From JBBQXY01 sp038209195 (GTDB lineage: Bacteria; Chloroflexota; Ktedonobacteria; Ktedonobacterales; Ktedonobacteraceae): a stretch of DNA of 64,000 nucleotides. A program made the translations under genes and the position numbers. This document shows positions 25,644-34,295 of this stretch, one piece after another; within the stretch, counting starts at the first letter, position 1, and every line of letters starts with the position of its first letter. The DNA lies in assembly GCA_038209195.1 (NCBI GenBank), contig JBBQXY010000004.1, positions 21,298 to 85,297 of the forward strand. The letters are read 5' to 3'. The notes beneath the pieces are model-generated. The model had not been told where the DNA came from and did not search any database. It saw only the letters and a list, made by a program, of their open reading frames with translations.

Positions 25644-27513
25644 GCAACAGGAGCGCTTAGACGCGCTCGAAAACTCAGTAGCACACCTGCAAAAACGACT
25701 GGCCAACTTGCGTGGACGCAGTGATCGCTATTCGTGGATACGCTTGGCTATCTTCCTGCTGGGAATCGCGCTAACAGTATTGCTCTTTTGGCTGGCTGGC
25801 TGGCTCTGGGGACTACTGCTGGCAGTTGTCATGGTTATTGCTTTTAGCATCGCTGTCTACTATCACCGCGTTGTGGAGCGCAGCATTACGCGCCACAAGC
25901 TATGGCTACAGATCAAAAAGACGCAGATAGCCCGCATTCAACTTGACTGGGAGCATATTCCTACCGTCCTTCCAAAGGGAACATCCACTACTGGCACAAC
26001 TTGCACAACTAACACCACTGGCACCAGTCACCCATTTGAAATCGACCTCGATCTTACGGGCGAACGCTCACTGCATCAACTCATCAGCACGGCTATTTCG
26101 TATGAAGGAAGCTCGCGAGTACGTGATTGGTTGCTGAACACCGAACCAGAGCTGACCGTCATCCACCAACGCCAAACCCTCGTGCAAGAACTGGTTCCAT
26201 TGTCGCGCTTTCGCAATAAGCTCACCATGAAGTCCATGCTGGCAGCAAGAAATGCGGCTGAGCATTTGGAAGGGAGACGCCTATTGAGTTGGCTCGCTAA
26301 GCATGGTGCAGCCAAACCAATGATGACCACATTCTGCATCTCATGCGCGCTCTCGTTGATTCTGATTACGTTCATCATTTTGAATATCTTTGGGGTGCTG
26401 CCCATTGGCTATGAGGTGGTGGCCTTTCTGGTCTCGCTTGGCTGGTTCCTGGCCAGACGTGAGGAGCGCGGCGATGTATTCGAGGATGCCTACTTCTTGC
26501 GCGACACCTTCGCGCAATTAAGCACCGTCTTTGCATACCTGGAACACTACCCCTATGGCAAACACGAACACTTGAAAAAGCTGTGTGAGCCGCTCTTCGC
26601 CAATCAGGCACAACGCCCCTCTGTATTGCTCAAACAACTTTCACGGCTAGCCTCGGCAGCGACGCTTGAGAAGAACCAGCTCTTCTGGCTCGTGGTGAAT
26701 GCCCTGATCCCCTGGGATATCTACGTTGCGCAACAACTCAACCGCTCCAAAAAGGTGATAACGACGCTCCTTCCAACATGGTTGGATACATGGTTTGAAC
26801 TGGAAGCCCTCTGCTCACTCGCCAATTTTGCCTACTTGAACCCTGAATATGTGCTACCTTCGGTCGTTCCAGCCGCCAACGAGGAACATGGCACGCTCTT
26901 TCAAGCGCGAGGGCTTGGTCATCCCTTGATTGTAGCGGAGAAGAGGGTGATCAACGATTTCGCGCTGCACAAGGTGGGCGAAGTCATCATTATTACCGGC
27001 TCCAATATGTCAGGCAAAAGCACGTTTCTGCGCACGATGGGCATTAATCTCTGCCTGGCTTATGCGGGTGCGCCAGTCAGTGCGCAGGACTTCCACTGCT
27101 CGCTCTTCAAACTCTATACCTGTATCAAGGTCAGTGACTCCGTGACGGATGGTTATTCCTACTTTTACGCGGAGGTGAAACGTCTCAAGGGACTACTGAC
27201 AGCCCTACAGCCAGATGGCTTGCCGCTCTTCTTTCTGATCGATGAAATTTTCAAAGGTACCAACAATCGCGAACGCTTAATCGGCAGTCGCGCCTATATC
27301 CGGGCCCTGGCAGGACAAAACTGCCTGGGCGCGATTTCGACGCATGATCTGGAACTGGTCAAGATCGCCGATGAACTGCCAGACATTCACAATTATCATT
27401 TCCGTGAAGAGGTGGTAGATGGAGAGATGGTCTTTGACTACACATTACGTCCTGGCCCCTGCCCAACCACGAATGCCCTGAAAATCATGCAGATGGAGGG
27501 CCTGCCAATTTAG
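25636..27513 (+). CDS. MutS-like P-loop ATPase with N-terminal membrane anchor
   Basis: 625 aa with GTG start. Residues 1-30 are coiled-coil-like (SKQQERLDALENSVAHLQKRL). Two adjacent TM helices follow at about 35-73, and a third hydrophobic pair lies near 230-270. The C-terminal domain is the MutS ATPase: Walker A ITGSNMSGKSTFLRTMG (about 452-468), the MutS Walker B FFLIDEIFKGTNNRER, and GAISTHDLELVKIAD. Mismatch-binding domain I and connector domains are missing, so it is not a mismatch-repair MutS but a member of the membrane-bound MutS-like group whose role is unknown. The start overlaps ung by 8 nt. Confidence 0.9.
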   Translation: MSKQQERLDALENSVAHLQKRLANLRGRSDRYSWIRLAIFLLGIALTVLLFWLAGWLWGLLLAVVMVIAFSIAVYYHRVVERSITRHKLWLQIKKTQIARIQLDWEHIPTVLPKGTSTTGTTCTTNTTGTSHPFEIDLDLTGERSLHQLISTAISYEGSSRVRDWLLNTEPELTVIHQRQTLVQELVPLSRFRNKLTMKSMLAARNAAEHLEGRRLLSWLAKHGAAKPMMTTFCISCALSLILITFIILNIFGVLPIGYEVVAFLVSLGWFLARREERGDVFEDAYFLRDTFAQLSTVFAYLEHYPYGKHEHLKKLCEPLFANQAQRPSVLLKQLSRLASAATLEKNQLFWLVVNALIPWDIYVAQQLNRSKKVITTLLPTWLDTWFELEALCSLANFAYLNPEYVLPSVVPAANEEHGTLFQARGLGHPLIVAEKRVINDFALHKVGEVIIITGSNMSGKSTFLRTMGINLCLAYAGAPVSAQDFHCSLFKLYTCIKVSDSVTDGYSYFYAEVKRLKGLLTALQPDGLPLFFLIDEIFKGTNNRERLIGSRAYIRALAGQNCLGAISTHDLELVKIADELPDIHNYHFREEVVDGEMVFDYTLRPGPCPTTNALKIMQMEGLPI

Positions 27514-27521
27514 CCACACGG

Positions 27522-28046
27522 CTACATGCTCAAGGCGGAATACATTCCACCAAAGAAGCGGCTCGGCACAGTAGTCAGTTGCTGAATCGTGGAGAAGCCG
27601 TTCTTGCGCGCCATCTTCTCCCATGTCCCGTATGAGAAGGGATAGGGCACCCACATATTGCCGCGATCAGCGGCGTATTCTACGATGAGCAGCCCCCCGC
27701 CCGGTTTCAAGTAACCGCGCACTAATTGCAGCATGGCATCTTTCTCGCGCAAGAAATGCAACGAATTCGCCATCACTATTCCATCCAGCGCTGGTAGTTC
27801 CAGGCGGCGAGTAAAATCCGCGGCGATGTATGAGATAGTCGTGGCAGGAAAGCGCGAATGCATCGCCCTCTCCTGCTCCCGAAGGACTGAGCGATCTTTA
27901 TCAACGGAGTAGATAATACCAGTTGGGCCGATCAGGTCGGCAAGAGCAAGGGTAAATGCGCCCGCGCCTGAGCCAAAATCAGCCCATGTCCCACCCGCGT
28001 TGGGTACCCCTTTGCGCAACAAAAATACGTGGTCATTGTGATCCAT
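27522..28046 (-). CDS. Class I SAM-dependent methyltransferase
   Basis: 174 aa, start preceded by GGAGG. The SAM-binding motif WADFGSGAGAFTLALADLIG and the following acidic strand GIIYSVDKDRS are typical of Rossmann-fold methyltransferases; LDGIVMANSLHFLREKD is motif IV-like. It is short, with no obvious substrate domain beyond the core. The substrate cannot be inferred. It is convergent with the MutS-like gene, only 8 nt apart, and its promoter side abuts the repeat element at 28061. Confidence 0.9.
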   Translation of the reverse strand: MDHNDHVFLLRKGVPNAGGTWADFGSGAGAFTLALADLIGPTGIIYSVDKDRSVLREQERAMHSRFPATTISYIAADFTRRLELPALDGIVMANSLHFLREKDAMLQLVRGYLKPGGGLLIVEYAADRGNMWVPYPFSYGTWEKMARKNGFSTIQQLTTVPSRFFGGMYSALSM

Positions 28047-28060
28047 ACAGCCTCCAGAAA

Positions 28061-28219
28061 GCTAGTAGTCTGTTGATCTTCATGTGAAAAGTGGGGATGC
28101 AAGGGGCCGCGCCCCTTGACTGCACCCTGCCTGGGGGGCAGGTAATATAGGGCTGCGCCCTATTCCTCTCTCCCCGCCGCCGTAGGCGGCATTTCACATG
28201 AAGATCAACAGAGTACTAG
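28061..28219. repeat. MITE-like GC-hairpin repeat, copy 3 (with candidate target duplication)
   Basis: Starts GCTAGTAGTCTGTTGATCTT and ends in the near-complementary ATGAAGATCAACAGAGTACTAG-type arm (terminal inverted repeats of about 28 bp with one mismatch). Core modules: CAAGGGGCCGCGCCCCTTG, CCTGCCTGGGGGGCAGGTAAT-type hairpin, AGGGCTGCGCCCTA, GCCGCCGTAGGCGGC. The bases CAGAAA flank it on both sides (28055-28060 and 28220-28225), a candidate 6-bp target duplication. Confidence 0.88.
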
Positions 28220-28354
28220 CAGAAATTACCATTCAGTATATCACCTGCCTTAGCTATGGTGTTCTCGATGTTTGGAAACAGTTTAAATAGCCAAACATGG
28301 TATACTGATGTGGGCAAAATACGGTAGGCTAAGAAGAAGCGAGAGGAGATGCAC

Positions 28355-29029
28355 ATGTCAGGAACTGGCGACACATTTGGGAACTCGCAGCAAGGGATAG
28401 ACGGAACCATGGCGGAGAAGGCTGTAGCCGCGCCTGTGATGCAAACTGAGGAGCAGCTTAAGGCCGCTTACGTTAGCGGAGCACCAGTACCACTGGTCGG
28501 GCATATCCAAATTTTTGACTACGATCATGATTGGCCTCGGCTCTTCGCGCGCGAGGCCAGGCGCATCCAGACTGTACTGGGTGAGCGAATAGTGTTGCTT
28601 GAACACGTTGGCTCAACCTCCGTGCCAGGGCTGGCTGCCAAACCACGAATCGACATGCTGCTCATAGTAGCGAACTCGGCAGACGAGGCAAGCTATGTCC
28701 CAGACCTGGAGGCTGCCGCCTATGTGCTGCGCATTCGAGAGCCAGATTGGTACGAGCACCGTTTGTTCAATGGACCTGATACGGATATCAACCTGCATGT
28801 CTTCTCGTCGGGCAGCCCTGAGATCGAGCGTATGCTGCTCTTCCGCGACTGGTTGAGCAACAATACAGCAGATCGCCAACTCTACGAGCACGCTAAGCGG
28901 GAGCTTGCGCGCAAGGCTTGGAAATACATGCAGAACTATGCCGATGCCAAGACCATGGTGGTCGAGGAGATTATCGCACGAGCGCGAAGAGCACAAAGTG
29001 TACAAGAATCTGATAGGAAAGAGGCCTGA
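28355..29029 (+). CDS. GrpB-family nucleotidyltransferase-like protein
   Basis: About 224 aa. Start at 28355 is preferred over ATG at 28349 because AGAGGAG gives better spacing. The GrpB core runs from IQIFDYDHDWPRLFAREARR to the end, with VLLEHVGSTSVPGLAAKPRI (nucleotidyltransferase-like GS motif), IDMLLIVA and DINLHVFSSGSPEIER, followed by the C-terminal helices YEHAKRELARKAWKYMQNYA. An N-terminal extension of about 45 residues is not part of the family. The biochemical role of GrpB proteins is poorly defined; some are linked to CoA or folate metabolism. The threonine-aldolase gene follows after 13 nt and is probably co-transcribed. Confidence 0.92.
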   Translation: MSGTGDTFGNSQQGIDGTMAEKAVAAPVMQTEEQLKAAYVSGAPVPLVGHIQIFDYDHDWPRLFAREARRIQTVLGERIVLLEHVGSTSVPGLAAKPRIDMLLIVANSADEASYVPDLEAAAYVLRIREPDWYEHRLFNGPDTDINLHVFSSGSPEIERMLLFRDWLSNNTADRQLYEHAKRELARKAWKYMQNYADAKTMVVEEIIARARRAQSVQESDRKEA

Positions 29030-29042
29030 GGACGATAGTCAT

Positions 29043-30131
29043 ATGGATAAAAAAGAAAAAGATCGCATCTATAAAGCATGTACGCGCTTTTTGAACCACC
29101 ATTATCGGCAAACGCCGCAACAGGTGTTGAGCGAACTGGCCACTATGTCTGAGGCTGAGCTGGATATGGATCATTATGGGCATGGCGAATATGTCAACTG
29201 GTTTGAAAAGAATATCGCTGAATTCCTGGGTAAAGAGGCCGCCGTCTTTATGCCCAGTGGCACGATGTGTCAGCAAATTGCCTTGCGCATCTGGGCTGAG
29301 CGGCGCGGACAGGCAAACGTCGCCTTCCATCCCACCTGCCACCTTGAACTCTACGAGCAAAAAGGGTACCAACGCTTGCATGGTTTGTCCGGCATCCTGG
29401 TGGGCTCACCAGAGCACCTGATGACACTACGCGATGTAGAGGCCATCAGCGAACCATTGGCAGCTTTATTGATTGAACTGCCACAGCGCGAAATCGGTGG
29501 GCAACTACCCACATGGGAAGAGTTGACAGCCATCATTGAGTGGGCGCGACAAGGCGGCATTCCCACCCACATGGATGGAGCGCGGCTCTGGGAAAGTCAA
29601 CCTTTCTATAATCGTCCCTACACCGAGATTACCGCTTTATTTGACACGGTCTATGTCTCGTTTTACAAGTCTATCGGGGGTATTGCCGGGGCCGCTCTGG
29701 CGGGACCAGCCGATGTGATAGCCGAGGCTCGTATCTGGCAACGCCGCCACGGCGGTAATCTCATTCATCTCTATCCCTATGTGCTTTCAGCGCACAAATG
29801 GCTTGACACACGGATTGAACGCATGGCGACATATCATACCAAGGCCAAAGAAATTGCGACCATCCTCTCCGCCATCCCAGAGATTGAGATCGTGCCTGAG
29901 CCGCCACACACCAATATGATGCATGTCTTTTTACAGGGCGAACGGGAAAAATTGCAAGCTAATGCCCTCGACATCGCCAAGCAAACGGGTATATGGCTCT
30001 TCCAAGGGCTGGTGCCAACGATAATGCCTACTTATCAAAAATTCGAGCTGGTCGTTGGCGACGCCACGCTCGACCTTTCCAACGCCGAAATCCAGGGTTT
30101 GTTTCAGAAGCTTTTGCACGTGAGTGCTTGA
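29043..30131 (+). CDS. Low-specificity threonine aldolase / beta-eliminating lyase-like PLP enzyme
   Basis: 362 aa from ATG at 29043; GAGG is 11 nt upstream. The PLP type-I aldolase fold is visible: YGHGEYVNWFEKNIAEFLGK, EAAVFMPSGTMCQQIALRIW (PLP phosphate loop), HMDGARLWES and TVYVSFYKSIGGIAGAALAG, with the Schiff-base Lys in SFYKSIGG. Related enzymes cleave threonine or allo-threonine to glycine and acetaldehyde; some act on other beta-hydroxy amino acids. The 3' end overlaps the convergent glycosyltransferase-like gene by about 100 nt. Confidence 0.92.
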   Translation: MDKKEKDRIYKACTRFLNHHYRQTPQQVLSELATMSEAELDMDHYGHGEYVNWFEKNIAEFLGKEAAVFMPSGTMCQQIALRIWAERRGQANVAFHPTCHLELYEQKGYQRLHGLSGILVGSPEHLMTLRDVEAISEPLAALLIELPQREIGGQLPTWEELTAIIEWARQGGIPTHMDGARLWESQPFYNRPYTEITALFDTVYVSFYKSIGGIAGAALAGPADVIAEARIWQRRHGGNLIHLYPYVLSAHKWLDTRIERMATYHTKAKEIATILSAIPEIEIVPEPPHTNMMHVFLQGEREKLQANALDIAKQTGIWLFQGLVPTIMPTYQKFELVVGDATLDLSNAEIQGLFQKLLHVSA

Positions 30132-31911
30132 GAAATGAGAAGATTACGCCAATCAATGGTATAAGCCACATAGAGAGACCGCGAAAATCTGACCAGTAGA
30201 AATAGAACAATCCGGGCACAAAACTATTGAGCGCTGCCCAACTAGAGAAGCAGTACAGCGTTAAAGCACTGAAGGTGAGTAAGCGTGCCAGTAAAGGCAA
30301 GTGCAAAACGCCTGGAACCCAGGTCTGATGATCAGTCGTTGCTTCGACCAGCGCAAAAAGTCCAAAGAAAGTTACCAAGTACCACGGCCAAAACCATGGG
30401 GTACCAACCATACAATACAAAAGCCAGACAAGAGCAATCCAACGAATGAGAGCAGGCACGTTGTTGATGCGCTCTGGCACACGGATAACCCACCAGCACA
30501 GATACATGAGTAGGATGAGAAAAATACTCATACTGATCAGATGACTACTTCTATCAACAGAGGAAACGATATAAACAGATGTGTGATTTAGAGTTTGGAT
30601 AATGGGATGGGGATGAATTTTGATGTGGAGATGATGTGGAGCATGAAGATGGATGTTTGGATGCGGTAGAGGATAGGGACGGGTACGGCTATGGGTAATA
30701 CTACGATGCTCAGAAAAATACACAATTCCATTGATCAAATTACTGAAAAAATCCGGCAGTGTATTGATATTACGATCAGTCGCGGGAGTTCCTAAAATGG
30801 TATGAAGGAGCTTGCCATTTTGCCAAAATGGTGCGTAGAGCAGTACAATCGCGCCAAGGACCGTGCCGCTAAAGACGAGTAATTTGCGTATGTTATCCTG
30901 TTGAAACCACAAGTACAGCAACAGGCCAAGCACCAGTAATCCAATATTGAGTTTGAGGCAAACGGCAATAGCAAAAAATATCGCCACCGGTATCTGTGCC
31001 AGTAGCGCGTGTTTCGTCGCGTGGCCTTTCAGCAAGAACCAGAGTGCCAAAAGTACCAAGAAAAGGGCGGTGGCATCCACGTGCCCATTCGCACATGCTT
31101 CGAGCAGCAAGAGCGGATTCCAGGCAAACGCGAGTGTAGCAAAGACACGCTTCTCCGTAGATATGTGACCATTGAGTCGCTGAAGCTGTCCGCTCATTGA
31201 CCATATAAGCAGCACAGAGCCAAGATGCATTACCAAACCAAGCAAACGTAGCAACAATATCATGGAAACCAGCCCAGGGAAACCGCACTTGAGCAAAATC
31301 CACTCCATTATGCTGGTAAGGATAATCCATGTTGGGCCATAAATTGACGGCTGGTCTATCCAGTAAAGATATGGGAAAACACTATCGTGGCTAATCTGAG
31401 ATGGGAATGCCACTAACGGGTTGAGATGATATATAACCCCCATGCGGGCGTAGGCAATATAAGAAAAAATATCGCCGGAAGGTACGATTGCACAAATTAC
31501 GCAAAGCATTCCCAGCAACGTGGTCGAAATGAAAATATAGCGGAAGGTGACAAAGCGTACAACATTGCGTAGGGCAAACACGTACGAAAGGAGTACGAAC
31601 ATGAACGCGCCGAAGAGAAGAGCGGTCTCTTTCCAGCCCAGTTCTATAGCAATAGGATAGGGAATATTTTTATTTACCGCCTGTTGGACAACTTCAAGCT
31701 GAGAAAAGAGGATGTGAGCGGGCCAAAGTGGCCATGTTCCCAGGTGCGTCAAGAGCGCATCTGGTAATCCTACATATCGTAGAGGGAGAACGGCATCCAA
31801 TACGAACAGGGAGCTAACCATCGTGAACAGAATAAGCGCAGGCCAAAAGCGATACCGTGGCAACGAGAACTGCTCAATGCCATTCCTCTTCGTACTCACT
31901 CGCTGTAACAC
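30028..31911 (-). CDS. Polytopic membrane glycosyltransferase-like protein (GT-C type) with His/Pro-rich insert
   Basis: 627 aa with about 12-13 hydrophobic segments. The first large loop has IVPSGDIFSYIAYARMGV, fitting the acidic first loop of GT-C mannosyltransferases that use polyprenyl-phosphate sugars, and HLNPLVAFPSQI follows. GT-C enzymes add sugars to cell-envelope glycolipids on the outer face of the membrane. Between TM segments at about residues 408-440 lies a His/Pro-rich low-complexity stretch (PLPHPNIHLHAPHHLHIKIH), coded by GGATG-rich DNA at 30600-30690. Start GTG is weakly supported. The 3' end runs about 100 nt into the convergent threonine-aldolase gene, so the true end may have drifted. 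Confidence 0.85.
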   Translation of the reverse strand: MLQRVSTKRNGIEQFSLPRYRFWPALILFTMVSSLFVLDAVLPLRYVGLPDALLTHLGTWPLWPAHILFSQLEVVQQAVNKNIPYPIAIELGWKETALLFGAFMFVLLSYVFALRNVVRFVTFRYIFISTTLLGMLCVICAIVPSGDIFSYIAYARMGVIYHLNPLVAFPSQISHDSVFPYLYWIDQPSIYGPTWIILTSIMEWILLKCGFPGLVSMILLLRLLGLVMHLGSVLLIWSMSGQLQRLNGHISTEKRVFATLAFAWNPLLLLEACANGHVDATALFLVLLALWFLLKGHATKHALLAQIPVAIFFAIAVCLKLNIGLLVLGLLLYLWFQQDNIRKLLVFSGTVLGAIVLLYAPFWQNGKLLHTILGTPATDRNINTLPDFFSNLINGIVYFSEHRSITHSRTRPYPLPHPNIHLHAPHHLHIKIHPHPIIQTLNHTSVYIVSSVDRSSHLISMSIFLILLMYLCWWVIRVPERINNVPALIRWIALVWLLYCMVGTPWFWPWYLVTFFGLFALVEATTDHQTWVPGVLHLPLLARLLTFSALTLYCFSSWAALNSFVPGLFYFYWSDFRGLSMWLIPLIGVIFSFLKHSRAKASETNPGFRRWKGRAWRRQRPARIFDK

Positions 31912-32081
31912 AATGTTCTTCTTTCACAGATACGATGTATAGCAGGGTTTATTTCGTTTTACAGTGGAATTTTTATAGAATTATTCTCAAAATCCATCTG
32001 CTATTACGTTTTGAAGCACAAAAAAGTAGCAAAGTGAGATGGCACCTCAGAAAATAAAGGGTCAGGGTTTGTAAAACTCAT

Positions 32082-32111
32082 TTGACAATTATTATGTCTT
32101 CATGGTAGTAT
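32082..32111 (+). promoter_or_regulatory. Promoter of the ABC-F leader transcript
   Basis: TTGACA at 32082-32087 (perfect -35) and TAGTAT at 32106-32111 (-10, 4/6) are 18 bases apart. Transcription would begin near 32118, about 475 bases before the ABC-F start codon, so a long leader RNA is expected. Confidence 0.65.
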
Positions 32112-32169
32112 AGAAGCGAGAGTACTTCTAATTCAAACCATATAGTTAAAGAACACAGGGAATTATTCA

Positions 32170-32220
32170 ATGAAATTGCTCAATACAATCATCTTGCAAG
32201 CAATCTCATCTGCCGTTTAA
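32170..32220 (+). CDS. Putative 16-residue leader peptide (upstream ORF)
   Basis: ATG at 32170 to TAA at 32220 encodes MKLLNTIILQAISSAV. AGGGAA lies 8-9 nt upstream, a good ribosome site. The last codons form the left arm of a 13-bp hairpin (32210-32246), so a ribosome stalled on this ORF would prevent or reshape that hairpin. Such uORFs are known in leaders of ABC-F antibiotic-resistance genes, where drug-stalled ribosomes switch a downstream attenuator. This is inference; the peptide has no similarity I can name. Confidence 0.55.
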   Translation: MKLLNTIILQAISSAV

Positions 32221-32246
32221 GCGATCACGCCGGGCTTAGACGGCAG
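32210..32246 (+). promoter_or_regulatory. Hairpin overlapping the end of the leader ORF
   Basis: CTGCCGTTTAAGC (32210-32222) pairs with GCTTAGACGGCAG (32234-32246) over 13 bp with one G-U wobble and an 11-base loop. The left arm contains the leader ORF stop codon, the arrangement expected for translation-dependent attenuation. Confidence 0.55.
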
Positions 32247-32293
32247 GAAGTGGCAACGGGTAGGAACCATGACCTACCTGATGATGCATCCGC

Positions 32294-32331
32294 TCACTGA
32301 CAGTATTCAGTACATGTTCAGTGAACTTTTT
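32294..32331 (+). terminator. Candidate attenuator terminator in the ABC-F leader
   Basis: TCACTGA (32294-32300) pairs with TCAGTGA (32318-32324), followed by ACTTTTT (32325-32331). The 7-bp stem is weak, but it is the only stem with a T-tract in the leader, and it lies downstream of the leader ORF and its hairpin. Confidence 0.4.
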
Positions 32332-32595
32332 ACGTTATGCGCATCTATTCCGCTTTCTTCCTCCCTCACTAGACTCCTGGCGTATTGCGCCGGGGTTTCA
32401 TTTCTTCGTAGCCAATTGCGCCGTGATACATTGTGTCACATGCTCCATCCAGGCACGAAACTTGGCCCATAATAAGACTATCCGCTGGCAGCATTGTGCT
32501 GTCTCATGGTTGATCACTTGTGGTCAAAGCCGGACCTATCATTTCATCTTTACTACTATACCAACTATGCTTGTTGAAAAAAGGATAAAACTATC
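32332..32595 (+). other. Remainder of the ABC-F leader, no other recognised structure
   Basis: About 264 bases between the candidate attenuator and the ABC-F start. AAAAAAGGATAAAACTATC gives the ribosome site. Overlapping frames of 67 and 115 codons exist but show no coding signs and no supported start. Confidence 0.4.
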
Positions 32596-34206
32596 ATGTT
32601 ACAGGTTAACAGCATCCTACTGGCTTATGGGCCTCGACTCGTGCTGGATCACATTTCATTTACGGTAGCACCGGGCGAAAAAGCGGGACTGATTGGGGTA
32701 AATGGAGCTGGTAAAAGCTCACTGCTCAAGATCATTGCAGGAGTGCAGGAGTCCGACGGCGGCAACGTGATGCTACCAAAGAGCTATGGCTACCTCTCTC
32801 AGGATGTGGCACACGAAACGTCAATTGCCGAGGGCATGACCGTGCGCGACTTCATTTTCAGCAGCACCGGTTTGGATCAAGCTGTTGAGAGCTATGAGAT
32901 ATTGACCAATAAAATCGCGGAAGCAGCTAATGACGAGAGCTTGCCCACCCTATTAGAGCATTTTGAGCAAGCGCAGGACGCACTTGATCGACTGGGTTAT
33001 TATGATGCCGATGCACGAGCGGAGCAACTGATCAGTGGCTTGAACCTGGGTGGCGTCACGCTTGAGCGGTCGGTGCATACCCTCAGTGGTGGTCAAAAGA
33101 CGAAACTGGCCTTGGTGCGTTTGCTCTTTCAAGCTCCTGACCTGCTACTGCTCGACGAGCCAACGAACTTTCTGGATGTCGAGGCCACTGGCTGGCTGAT
33201 GGAATTCTTGGAACGCTATAATGGTGCCCTCTTAATCATCTCGCACGATCTGGACCTGCTCGACCACAGCATCAATAAGGTGCTTCGGCTCAATGAGTTC
33301 ACGCACAAACTTGAGGAATATCGCGGCACCTACTCCAGTTACATTACGCTGGCGGGTGACGCCCTGGCACTGATGGAGCGCACCAAAGCACAGCAGGAGC
33401 GTGAAATTGCCCGCTTGCGCAAAACCTCCGATAAGCTACGCGGCTATGGCGCGACGCGTGTCAGCCAGCGTATCGCCGTCGATAAACGTATCGCTACCCT
33501 GGAAGTGAGCAAGCCCGAATTGCCACAGAACAGTCGGCGCATCAAAATTGATTTTCCAATGCGTCAGCCGAGCGCACAGCTCGTGGTACGCGCGGAACAC
33601 CTGGCTAAGCAATATGGGAATCGGAAGATTTTCAGCAATATCAATTTCCAGGTCGAACGTGGACAACGCTTGGTAGTAGTGGGCCTGAACGGTGCCGGTA
33701 AAACCACGCTTTTACGCACGCTGCTGGGCATTACGCCGCTGGACTCCGGCAAAGTGACGATGGGCGATAGGGTGCGCCTGGGCTACTATGCGCAAGAGAA
33801 CGAGGGACTCGACTACGACAACACACTCTTGAGCGAGGCCACGGCAATCTTGCCAGAAGACTCGAAGCGCGTGCGTAGCATCTTGGGACGGTTCCTTTTT
33901 AGCGGAAGTCGCGTCTTTCAGCAGATAGGAACGCTCAGTGGTGGTGAGAAAACGCGACTGGCCCTGGCTAAGATGGTTCTTGATGGTCCCAACCTGTTGG
34001 TACTCGACGAGCCAACGACCCACCTCGATGTCCTTTCACGCACAATCATCGGCGAAGCTCTCGGCGACTATCGGGGTACCATCATTTCCGTCACCCACGA
34101 TGTAGAATTCGTGCGTTACTTGCAACCGGATACATTGCTAATGATGCCAGAAGGCCGCGTAATGCCCTACAAGACCGAGCACGATGAACTGTTGAAACGG
34201 GCATAA
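32596..34206 (+). CDS. ABC-F family ATPase (ribosome-associated, possible antibiotic resistance)
   Basis: 536 aa, no membrane segments. Two ABC cassettes are visible: Walker A GVNGAGKSSLLKII, signature LSGGQKTKLALVRLL and Walker B LLLLDEPTNFLDVEATG; then the linker with charged helices (about 257-300, MERTKAQQEREIARLRKTSD), and a second cassette with GLNGAGKTTLLRTLLG, LSGGEKTRLALAKM and LLVLDEPTTHLDV. ABC-F proteins bind the ribosomal E site and either regulate elongation or displace ribosome-targeting antibiotics. The leader with a short upstream ORF and hairpins favours an inducible resistance-type member, but translation-factor roles remain possible. Confidence 0.92.
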   Translation: MLQVNSILLAYGPRLVLDHISFTVAPGEKAGLIGVNGAGKSSLLKIIAGVQESDGGNVMLPKSYGYLSQDVAHETSIAEGMTVRDFIFSSTGLDQAVESYEILTNKIAEAANDESLPTLLEHFEQAQDALDRLGYYDADARAEQLISGLNLGGVTLERSVHTLSGGQKTKLALVRLLFQAPDLLLLDEPTNFLDVEATGWLMEFLERYNGALLIISHDLDLLDHSINKVLRLNEFTHKLEEYRGTYSSYITLAGDALALMERTKAQQEREIARLRKTSDKLRGYGATRVSQRIAVDKRIATLEVSKPELPQNSRRIKIDFPMRQPSAQLVVRAEHLAKQYGNRKIFSNINFQVERGQRLVVVGLNGAGKTTLLRTLLGITPLDSGKVTMGDRVRLGYYAQENEGLDYDNTLLSEATAILPEDSKRVRSILGRFLFSGSRVFQQIGTLSGGEKTRLALAKMVLDGPNLLVLDEPTTHLDVLSRTIIGEALGDYRGTIISVTHDVEFVRYLQPDTLLMMPEGRVMPYKTEHDELLKRA

Positions 34207-34225
34207 TACAATACTCAACCAACTA

Positions 34226-34277
34226 ACAAAGCACAAAGCCAGCAAATCAGTGTGGATTTGCTGGCTTTGTGCTTTGT
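34226..34277. terminator. Long perfect hairpin after the ABC-F gene
   Basis: A perfect 23-bp stem (34226-34248 with 34255-34277; left arm begins ACAAAGCACAAAGCCAGC) with a 6-base loop lies between the convergent ABC-F and 867-aa membrane-protein genes. A T-tract is not obvious, yet position and strength suggest a transcription barrier for both. Confidence 0.7.
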
Positions 34278-34295
34278 ACATGCCTTGTAAGCAAC

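Noticed and set aside
32269..32472. 67-codon frame in the ABC-F leader as a gene
   Set aside because: It begins within the attenuator-like region, has no clear ribosome site of its own and no recognisable protein pattern; a regulatory leader explains the region better.
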